Source of the DNA: Roseobacter sp.
GTDB lineage: Bacteria; Pseudomonadota; Alphaproteobacteria; Rhodobacterales; Rhodobacteraceae
Assembly (NCBI GenBank): GCA_024636495.1
Contig: JAGXGZ010000048.1
Location: 89,464-153,463 of the forward strand
Reading direction: 5' to 3'
DNA: 64,000 bases
Positions 57,803 through 64,000 of the stretch are shown here, in pieces. Positions within the stretch are counted from its first letter, which is position 1. Each line of letters starts with the position of its first letter. Both the position numbers and the translations under genes were made by a program. Under the pieces are notes generated by a model. It searched no databases. It saw nothing but the letters and a program-made list of their open reading frames with translations, and was not told the origin of the DNA.

Positions 57803-57843
57803 CTCCGGGACGGCCTGTTCGCAAAACGTACCGTCTCGGGGAG
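57803..57843 (+). repeat. Imperfect inverted repeat between ccoP and ccoG
   Basis: CTCCGGGACGG (57803-57813) and CCGTCTCGGGGAG (57831-57843) can pair around a 17-base loop. A second, weaker inverted pair (AGAGACCG and CGGTCCACTCT) lies just before it. There is no T-run; the structure ends five bases before the ccoG FNR box. It may stabilise the 3' end of the ccoNOQP mRNA. Confidence 0.45.
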
Positions 57844-57847
57844 GTTG

Positions 57848-57861
57848 TTGATCAAGATCAA
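57848..57861 (+). promoter_or_regulatory. FNR box upstream of ccoG
   Basis: TTGAT-CAAG-ATCAA, the fourth perfect FNR site in the window. It should activate the ccoGHIS maturation operon separately from ccoNOQP. CTAAAG at 57883-57888 is a possible -10 box. Confidence 0.88.
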
Positions 57862-57904
57862 GGTTTGCGCCCCTGAACCCCGCTAAAGAAGAGGGGCGAA
57901 CAGG

Positions 57905-59458
57905 ATGAATATTATGACAAACCAAACAAACCCTCCGTCCCTTTACGCCCCGCGCGAACCGATTTTCCCGCGTCGCGTCACCGGATTTTTTCGGCGTTTC
58001 AAGTGGGCGATCCTGATCGCCACGCTGGGCATTTACTATGTCACGCCTTGGATACGCTGGGACCGTGGCCCCAGCCTGCCAGATCAAGCCGTCTTGGTCG
58101 ATCTTGCAAGCCGCCGCTTTTATTTCCTGTGGATAGAGATCTGGCCGCACGAATTTTACTTTGTCGCCGGGCTTTTGATCATGGCAGGCCTTGGGCTGTT
58201 CTTGTTCACCTCGGCGCTTGGCCGGGTCTGGTGCGGATATACCTGCCCGCAAACGGTATGGACCGACCTGTTCATTCTGGTCGAACGTTGGATCGAAGGC
58301 GACCGCAACGCCCGCGTTCGGCTGCACAAGGCAGGCTGGGGCTTGCATAAATGGCGGCTTCGCCTGACAAAGTGGGCCATATGGTTGGTCATCGCAGTCG
58401 CTACCGGCGGCGCTTGGGTGTTTTATTTTACCGATGCACCGACCCTAGCGCGCGATCTGGTCCGTCTAACAGCACATCCTGCCGCTTACATCACCATCGC
58501 GATCCTGACCGCGACGACCTTTATTTTTGGTGGTTTTCTACGCGAACAGGTTTGTATCTACATGTGCCCTTGGCCACGCATTCAGGCTGCAATGATGGAC
58601 GCCGATACGATCACCGTCGCTTACCGCGACTGGCGCGGTGAGCCGCGCGGCAAAAGCAACACCCGCCGCAGTCAGGCCACAGCCGTTCAGATCGAGGCAG
58701 ACCAGCAGGCAACAGGCGCAAACGAGGCGCGATATCCCGGCACCCTTTACCGTGAGGCGGCAAAGCCCGTCGCCTCCGCCACACAGCCCGATAGCGGTCC
58801 CGGCGACTGCATCGATTGCATGGCCTGCGTCAATGTCTGCCCCATGGGCATCGACATCCGCAACGGCCAACAAATGGAATGTATTACCTGCGCGCTGTGC
58901 ATCGACGCTTGTGATGATGTGATGGACAAAATCGGCAAGCCGCGTGGGTTGATTGATTATATGGCGCTGTCGGATGAAACGGCAGAACGGGCGGGCGAGC
59001 CTTCCAAACCGTTGTGGAGGCATATTTTGCGGCCCCGCACGATCCTTTACACGCTGATCTGGTCCCTGATCGGTATCGGGCTTGTATACGCGCTGTTCGT
59101 CCGGTCCGACATCGAACTGACTGTGAGCCCTGTGCGCAACCCTACGTACGTGACCCTCTCGGACGGGGCTGTTCGCAATATCTATGACGTGCGGCTGCGC
59201 AACAAATCCGGGCAAGCGCGTGATTTCAGGCTCAGACTGACCAGCGACGATGTTTTGCGCATCGGGCTTGAAGGAACGGACGATCTTACCATCAAAGTCC
59301 CTGCCGATACGACGGTTTTGCAGCGCGTCTATGTAACGGCCCGCCCCCAAGACCGCGCAGCTACATCCGCGACAACACCGCTTAGGCTTTGGGTCGAAGA
59401 TACCACCGCCCAAACACGCGCCTCAAAGGCAACAAACTTCAACGGAAAGGCGAATTAA
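57905..59458 (+). CDS. ccoG: cbb3 oxidase maturation protein CcoG (ferredoxin-type, copper reductase)
   Basis: A membrane iron-sulphur protein of 517 aa with five or six helices. The clusters are bound by CIDCMACVNVCP and CITCALCIDAC, in line with two 4Fe-4S centres; earlier CGYTCPQTVWTDL and CIYMCPWPRIQ are CcoG hallmarks. The C-terminal part is a periplasmic Ig-like domain. It reduces Cu(II) for CcoI and oxidase assembly. It opens ccoGHIS. Confidence 0.95.
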   Translation: MNIMTNQTNPPSLYAPREPIFPRRVTGFFRRFKWAILIATLGIYYVTPWIRWDRGPSLPDQAVLVDLASRRFYFLWIEIWPHEFYFVAGLLIMAGLGLFLFTSALGRVWCGYTCPQTVWTDLFILVERWIEGDRNARVRLHKAGWGLHKWRLRLTKWAIWLVIAVATGGAWVFYFTDAPTLARDLVRLTAHPAAYITIAILTATTFIFGGFLREQVCIYMCPWPRIQAAMMDADTITVAYRDWRGEPRGKSNTRRSQATAVQIEADQQATGANEARYPGTLYREAAKPVASATQPDSGPGDCIDCMACVNVCPMGIDIRNGQQMECITCALCIDACDDVMDKIGKPRGLIDYMALSDETAERAGEPSKPLWRHILRPRTILYTLIWSLIGIGLVYALFVRSDIELTVSPVRNPTYVTLSDGAVRNIYDVRLRNKSGQARDFRLRLTSDDVLRIGLEGTDDLTIKVPADTTVLQRVYVTARPQDRAATSATTPLRLWVEDTTAQTRASKATNFNGKAN

Positions 59459-59911
59459 ATGCAACGTGAACTGACAGGATGGCATGTATTCACCGGCTTC
59501 GCGATGGCCTTTGGGGTGATCGTAGCCGTCAATCTGACACTGGCCTTTCAAGCCGTGAATACGTTCCCCGGACTTGAGGTTAAAAACTCATACGTTGCCT
59601 CTCAAAGCTTTGATGTGGACCGCGCCGCCCAAGAAGCCTTGGACTGGGATCTCGCGGGATCTCTTAGGGGCAACACCTTAAGGCTGACCATCTTGCAAGA
59701 TGGCAAAGCCCTGTCACCCGCGATTGAAGAAGCCATATTTGGCCGCGCAACAAGCGTGGCTGTAGACCAAACTCCTGCGTTCACGTTTGATGGGCAAGCT
59801 TATGTGGCTGAAGTCGAGGCTGGACGCGGCAACTGGAATTTGCGCCTGAAAATGCGGGCCATAGATGGAACGTTGTTCCAGCAGCGCGTGATCGTCCAGG
59901 TGGTCGAATGA
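59459..59911 (+). CDS. ccoH: cbb3 oxidase maturation protein CcoH (FixH family)
   Basis: A single-span membrane protein of 150 aa (HVFTGFAMAFGVIVAVNLTLAF) with the FixH motif NTFPGLEVKNSYVASQSFD and a periplasmic beta-domain. It is needed for assembly of the oxidase. Its ATG directly follows the ccoG stop and its end overlaps ccoI by four bases. Confidence 0.93.
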   Translation: MQRELTGWHVFTGFAMAFGVIVAVNLTLAFQAVNTFPGLEVKNSYVASQSFDVDRAAQEALDWDLAGSLRGNTLRLTILQDGKALSPAIEEAIFGRATSVAVDQTPAFTFDGQAYVAEVEAGRGNWNLRLKMRAIDGTLFQQRVIVQVVE

Positions 59912-62058
59912 CAATGGCGGCCGCTTGCCCGGGTTGTGCAGCCGCACCATTGGCGATTGAACACGCAAAAATCCACGCGGCGCCAGCGTTGGTTTTATCC
60001 CTGCCAGGGATCCACTGCGCCGCTTGCATCGGCAAGGTCGAACGTAAGCTAAACGCCCTGCCAGAGGTTAACGATGCTCGCGTCAACCTCTCACTCAAGC
60101 AGGTTTCTGTGCAGGGGAATGATATCGATGCCGACAGTATTGTTGCTGAATTAAAGTCTGTTGGCTATGACGCCTATCCGCTGGACTTGGCGTATCTGGA
60201 GACACGGCAAGACAGTGTCGGGCGCAACCTTCTGATCAGGCTGGCAGTTGCCGGTTTTGCCATGATGAACGTGATGTTGTTCTCTGTTGCGATCTGGTCA
60301 GGCGCATCCGATACGACACGCGATCTGTTTCATTTGATCTCGGCTACGATTTCTTTGCCCGCTGTGCTCTATTGCGGTCAGCCTTTCTTTAGCAGTGCTT
60401 GGACCGCCCTTCGGGTGCGCGGGTTGAACATGGATGTCCCCATTTCTCTTGCGATCCTGTTGGCTACCGCCATGTCGCTTTACGAGGTCATGAACGGCGG
60501 CAAACACGCCTATTTTGATGCAGCCCTTTCGCTCACGTTTTTTTTGCTGATCGGCCGTTATCTTGATCATCACACGCGCAGCTCAGTCAGGTCCGCTGCC
60601 AAAGAACTCGCGGCACTCGAAGTGCACACTGCCCAGCGATTGGAAGATGGCAAGGCGGTAAAAACCGCTGTATCCAGCTTGGCTGTTGGCGACAGGGTGC
60701 TGATCCCATCTGGGGTGCGTGTTCCGGTGGATGGCACGTTGGACAGCCTGAATGCGCTGTCAGACCGTTCCTTTTTGACCGGAGAGTCTGCCGCCATTTC
60801 CCTTACCATGGGCGAGATAGTGCAGGCCGGCGAAATCAATCTTGGTGCCCCATTCGAGATGACGGCAACTGCTGTAGGCAACGACACAACTTTGCGCCGC
60901 GTTGCAACGCTTGTCGAGATGGCCGAGAACAGCAGAAACAGCTACACCAATCTGGCAGACCGCGCTGCACGTATTTATGCGCCTGCGGTGCACCTGCTGG
61001 CTTTCGTGGCCTTTGTTATGTGGGTCTGGATCGATGGTGACATTCGACATGCACTGAACGTCGCAGTCGCGGTTTTGATTATCACCTGCCCTTGCGCCCT
61101 GGGTCTTGCGGTTCCGGCGGTTGCCACAGCGGCCATCGGACGGCTTTATTCAATGGGGTTTTTGGTTAAGTCTGGGACTGCGTTGGAGCGTCTTGCCGAA
61201 GTTGACATCGCGATCTTCGATAAGACCGGGACGCTGACCCTGACCGGGCGCGCCGCTAATCTGGATCACCTGAGCGCCACCCACACATCAATTGCGCGCG
61301 CTTTGACCCAAGCCTCGGATCATCCGGTTTCACGCGGCCTTCTGGCTGCGTTGCCAAGCGGACCTATCGCCGATCTGACCGATATCTCCGAGAGCCCTGG
61401 CAACGGCATGCAGGGTATCTTCCAGAGGCAAGCCGTCAGATTAGGGCGCGGACCTTGGCTGGGGGCGAATTTCAGCAGCGTCGGTCTTAGAGTAGGCTTA
61501 GAGGATGCCATAGCACTTCCCTTGCATGAGGTGCCACGCAAAGGCGTCAAAACAGCGCTTGACGGTCTCAGAGCTTTGGGAATCCCTACCAGAATGCTGA
61601 GCGGCGATACTCAAGACGCCGTCAACGCTTTGGCGCGGCGGCTTGGTGTAGATGACGTTCAGGCTCAGATCAGCGCCACTGGCAAACACGATTATCTAAT
61701 GGAACTACAACAGCAGGGCAGTCATGTGTTGATGGTCGGCGACGGCCTGAATGATACGGCATCTCTTGCCGCCGCTCACGCCTCGGTTGCGCCCTCCACG
61801 GCTTTGGACGCATCGCGCAACGCAGCAGATGTCGTCCTGTTGCGCGAGAACTTGGATGACTTTCCGACCTTGATCCGTATTGCACGGGCAACCTCACGGC
61901 TTTCAAAACAGAATTTCGCGATAGCGGCGGGTTATAATGCCATCGCTATTCCCATCGCCCTTCTAGGGTATGCGACCCCTTTACTTGCCGCAATTGCAAT
62001 GTCGGCATCATCCATAACCGTTATCGCAAACGCGATGCGTGTGAGGTTTGTTAAATGA
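59908..62058 (+). CDS. ccoI: Copper-transporting P-type ATPase CcoI (FixI)
   Basis: A P1B-type ATPase of 716 aa that exports copper for cbb3 assembly. An N-terminal CPGC pair is followed by a heavy-metal domain with GIHCAACIGKVE. The membrane copper site is ITCPCALGLAVP, the phosphorylation motif FDKTGTLTLTG, and the ATP-binding ASDHPVSRG and GDGLNDTASL. It differs from CopA housekeeping pumps by context and by the ATGA overlaps on both sides, with ccoH and ccoS. Confidence 0.95.
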   Translation: MTMAAACPGCAAAPLAIEHAKIHAAPALVLSLPGIHCAACIGKVERKLNALPEVNDARVNLSLKQVSVQGNDIDADSIVAELKSVGYDAYPLDLAYLETRQDSVGRNLLIRLAVAGFAMMNVMLFSVAIWSGASDTTRDLFHLISATISLPAVLYCGQPFFSSAWTALRVRGLNMDVPISLAILLATAMSLYEVMNGGKHAYFDAALSLTFFLLIGRYLDHHTRSSVRSAAKELAALEVHTAQRLEDGKAVKTAVSSLAVGDRVLIPSGVRVPVDGTLDSLNALSDRSFLTGESAAISLTMGEIVQAGEINLGAPFEMTATAVGNDTTLRRVATLVEMAENSRNSYTNLADRAARIYAPAVHLLAFVAFVMWVWIDGDIRHALNVAVAVLIITCPCALGLAVPAVATAAIGRLYSMGFLVKSGTALERLAEVDIAIFDKTGTLTLTGRAANLDHLSATHTSIARALTQASDHPVSRGLLAALPSGPIADLTDISESPGNGMQGIFQRQAVRLGRGPWLGANFSSVGLRVGLEDAIALPLHEVPRKGVKTALDGLRALGIPTRMLSGDTQDAVNALARRLGVDDVQAQISATGKHDYLMELQQQGSHVLMVGDGLNDTASLAAAHASVAPSTALDASRNAADVVLLRENLDDFPTLIRIARATSRLSKQNFAIAAGYNAIAIPIALLGYATPLLAAIAMSASSITVIANAMRVRFVK

Positions 62059-62225
62059 ATATCCTCCTCATCTTGATTCCAGTATCAGTCATTCTCGGCG
62101 CTCTGGGCCTCTGCGGGTTCCTGTGGACATTGCGCAGCGGCCAATACGACGACGCAGAAGGAAGCGCTGCGCGACTTCTATTGGATGACGAAGAACTTGA
62201 TGGAAAGTCTTCACAGGACCTATAG
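62055..62225 (+). CDS. ccoS: cbb3 oxidase maturation protein CcoS
   Basis: A 56 aa protein that begins at the ATG overlapping the ccoI stop. It has one membrane helix (LLILIPVSVILGALGLCGFL) and the CcoS signature WTLRSGQYDDAEGSAARLL followed by DDEE. CcoS is needed to insert cofactors into CcoN. It completes the ccoGHIS operon; the stop is a TAG at 62223. The transposon remnant begins about 55 bases later. Confidence 0.93.
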   Translation: MNILLILIPVSVILGALGLCGFLWTLRSGQYDDAEGSAARLLLDDEELDGKSSQDL

Positions 62226-62284
62226 TTTTCGCAGTTTCTAATAGTCTTGTTCTGGCTTAATTCCGGTCTCTTTGGAGCAGAGAG

Positions 62285-62533
62285 GTGGTCGCGGAAATGT
62301 TGGCCGAGTTATCCAAGAAGTACGGCGTTCATCCCACCCAGATTGGCACTTGGAAACGGGCGGCGATAGCGAATATGGCGACGGCCTTCGCACGCCGAGG
62401 TTCAGGCCCTGAACAGGTAAGCACGGCTGACGTCGGTAAGCTGCATTCGAAGATAGGCCAGCTGGTGGTAGAGCGGGATTTTTTAGCCGAAGCCTCGCAT
62501 CAGTTGATCCGGATGCGAGACAAAAAATGGTGA
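62285..62533 (+). pseudogene. IS3-family transposase OrfA, N-terminally truncated
   Basis: The remaining 82 codons include the helix-turn-helix and coiled part (KKYGVHPTQIGTWKRAAIANM, LHSKIGQLVVERDFLAEAS). The first helix of the domain, normally about 20-30 residues, is missing: the left repeat runs directly into codon AEMLAEL. At its 3' end, CAAAAAATGG is a slippery run where a -1 shift would join OrfB, starting at the ATG at 62527. Confidence 0.8.
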
Positions 62534-63398
62534 GCCGGGACCACGAGTTAAGTATGCGTAAACAGTGCGAACTGTTGCAGCTTTCGCGGTCGCGACTTTA
62601 CTATCGGCCCGTCGGGGAGAGCGCCGAAAACCTGCGATTTATGGAAGTCATCCACTGCCCGGCAGGGTTATGCGAAGCATGATCCCGAGAGGGGACAAGC
62701 AATTCCTGGAAACGCCTTGGTATGGGTCACGCCAAATGGCGCGCTTTATGCAGCGTAACAACCACAAAAGCGGCCGTCACAGGGTACGCCGGTTGATGCG
62801 CCCCATGCGATTGGTGCCAATCTATCAGGAACCCAACACAAGCAGAAAGCACCCACAGCACAGGATCTGGCCATACTTGCTGCGGAACGTGGTGATCGAC
62901 CGCCCAAACCAGGTCTGGTGCGCTGATATTACCTACATTCCTATGCGGCGTGGTTTTCTGTACCTCGTGGCGATCATGGACTGGTACAGCCGCAAGGTTT
63001 TGGCATGGCGGTTGTCAAATAGCATGGACGCCGCATTCTGCGTCGAGGCGCTGAAAGAGGCCCTGAGCAAGCACGGGACGCCAGAGGTATTTAACACAGA
63101 TCAGGGCAGCCAATTCACCAGCGGCGATTGGATCGGCGTCCTGACCGACGCGAAGATCAAGGTCAGCATGGACGGAAAAGGCGCGTGGCGTGATAATCGT
63201 ATGATCGAGCGGCTCTGGCGGTCATTGAAATACGAATGTGTCTATCTGCATGCCTTTGAAAAAGGTTCAGGTGCAAAGGCCGGGATCGGCAAATGGTTGA
63301 CCTATTACAATTCCGAGCGCCCGCACTCGACCCACGGCATCTTGACCCCTGACGAAGCCTATGCCAGCAAAACAGAACAAATGAGATTAGCAGCCTAA
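62527..63398 (+). pseudogene. IS3-family transposase OrfB, frameshifted
   Basis: An rve-type integrase of the IS3 family. The intact N-terminal frame (MVSRDHELSMRKQCELLQLSR...ENLRFMEVI) ends at 62652. The frame of the rest (DKQFLETPWYGSRQM) begins at 62694. The 41 bases between break the reading frame. The catalytic DDE core is otherwise complete: WCADITYIPM, FNTDQGSQFTS and MIERLWRSLKYE. It encodes no whole transposase as it stands. Confidence 0.82.
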
Positions 63399-63459
63399 AT
63401 GAAAACCTGATCCATCTTAGCAAGGCTGCAAACTGGTCGAAAAAGCAGGACCACCTCTA

Positions 63460-63861
63460 AATTGTGTATCGTTTCTAGAATTTTTCACTGAGGACAACAT
63501 TGATGACGCAGCGGAATACTATTCTGGATATCGTTGGATGAGCGAAGCGATGCCTTGGGAGGCAGCGGTAAAAGCGAACATAACCACTTGCAAACTTATC
63601 ATTCTCGACGCGACCAAGGCTACAGAACACATCGAAACTGAACTTAAGTATATATCGAGCGAGAACCTATGGTACAAAACAATTATTGTCGGCACGCCCG
63701 ATGCCGCGATGGTGCTAACTGAATTCGTTGAAACTGGAATAAGAAACGGCGCTTGCGTTGTAAGGGAACTTAATGATATCATTGATTTTATTGAAAAATC
63801 CAGATCAATGCTCAAAGTGCCGACGCCAACCATGCATATTTCGGATCTGTACCACGGCTAG
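63460..63861 (+). pseudogene. 3' remnant of an unidentified gene, cut by the insertion sequence
   Basis: An open frame without a good start runs from the end of the IS to a TAG at 63859. The reading frame is open from the repeat itself (LNCVSFLEFFTEDNIDDAAEYY...), and the best internal ATG is at 63538 (107 codons). Later parts read KLIILDATKATEHIETELKYI and ENLWYKTIIVGTP, with an alternating strand-helix pattern. Base composition is lower in GC than the rest of the window. I do not recognise the family. The missing 5' part is not present to the left of the IS. Confidence 0.6.
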
Positions 63862-64000
63862 AGTCAAGTACTTGATGAAATTTGGCAATATTCTTCTAGG
63901 CGTGTTGGGGCAATTGGTGAGGGATGGCAGAAGTTGTTCCGTCCGAGCGACACTGCCATAGTCAGCTGCAGCACCCAAAAGCGTTTGCCCTTCGCAACAC
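63862..64000. other. No feature recognised at the right edge
   Basis: About 140 bases after the remnant gene. Short frames exist on both strands, but none has a start, ribosome site or family sequence that I can support before the window ends. Confidence 0.4.

Larger units (their letters stand above)
62281..63458 (+). mobile_element. Decayed IS3-family insertion sequence
   Basis: AGAGGTGGTC (62281-62290) and its exact reverse complement GACCACCTCT (63449-63458) flank the transposase genes and should be the terminal repeats. No matching target duplication is seen at the edges. The first gene begins inside the left repeat and lacks its N-terminal part, and the second carries a 41-base insertion. 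The element is therefore probably immobile on its own. Confidence 0.75.

Noticed and set aside
63773..63961. 62-codon frame at the right edge
   Set aside because: It overlaps the remnant gene in another frame, lacks a ribosome site and has no family sequence.

Overview
The window reads as chromosome of a marine alphaproteobacterium of the Rhodobacterales (Roseobacter group). The reasons are the FNR-controlled ccoNOQP-ccoGHIS cluster beside hemN and an FnrL-type regulator, the dnaX-ybaB-recR block next to a short SRP RNA, the yejABEF-type oligopeptide transporter, a TRAP transporter, a monomeric isocitrate dehydrogenase, and moderately GC-rich coding sequence. No genus can be fixed from the sequence alone.

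Layout. 1-1.7 kb: TRAP transporter (dctM start, dctQ, dctP), followed by a mostly empty 0.5 kb holding a perfect 12-bp palindrome, then a CAT-anticodon tRNA. 2.4-6.2 kb: haem synthesis genes hemE, hemC and hemF with a secreted fasciclin protein between them. 6.3-9.3 kb: an SDR-like protein, an RsmC-like methyltransferase, clpS and a HAD hydrolase. 9.5-11 kb: periplasmic DD-carboxypeptidase with a SPOR domain. 11-17.1 kb: yejA-yejB-yejE-(small membrane gene)-yejF. 17.3-20.3 kb: membrane cytochrome c, pheA, an SRPBCC protein and nudC. 20.4-26.3 kb: a nucleotidase with a possible leader ORF, SRP RNA, a zinc metallopeptidase, dnaX-ybaB-recR. 26.3-35.7 kb: central metabolism and small catabolic genes (hydroxyacyl-CoA dehydrogenase, phosphatase, class II aldolase, monomeric IDH, isoaspartyl peptidase, M20 peptidase, bioY, cobQ).

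35.7-50.5 kb is an exopolysaccharide locus: three glycosyltransferases, a Wzx-type flippase, an OPX exporter, a hybrid histidine kinase with a small periplasmic molybdopterin-fold protein, galU, a fused GT26/phosphoglycosyltransferase, a LuxR-type response regulator, a chain-length protein and a Wzy/ligase-like membrane protein. The same palindrome, CTATCC-N4-GGATAG or its TATCC-N4-GGATA core, lies about 80-95 bp upstream of three of these transcription units. Half-sites lie at the same distance upstream of the LuxR gene. I propose this as the operator of a locus-specific regulon; it is the most interesting signal in the window.

50.6-62.2 kb: an acetamidase-like enzyme, then hemN/fnrL, a universal stress protein and the complete cbb3 oxidase structural and maturation genes (ccoNOQP, ccoGHIS). 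Perfect TTGAT-N4-ATCAA FNR boxes precede fnrL/hemN, uspA, ccoN and ccoG. 62.2-64 kb: a decayed IS3-family element next to the 3' remnant of an unidentified, lower-GC gene.
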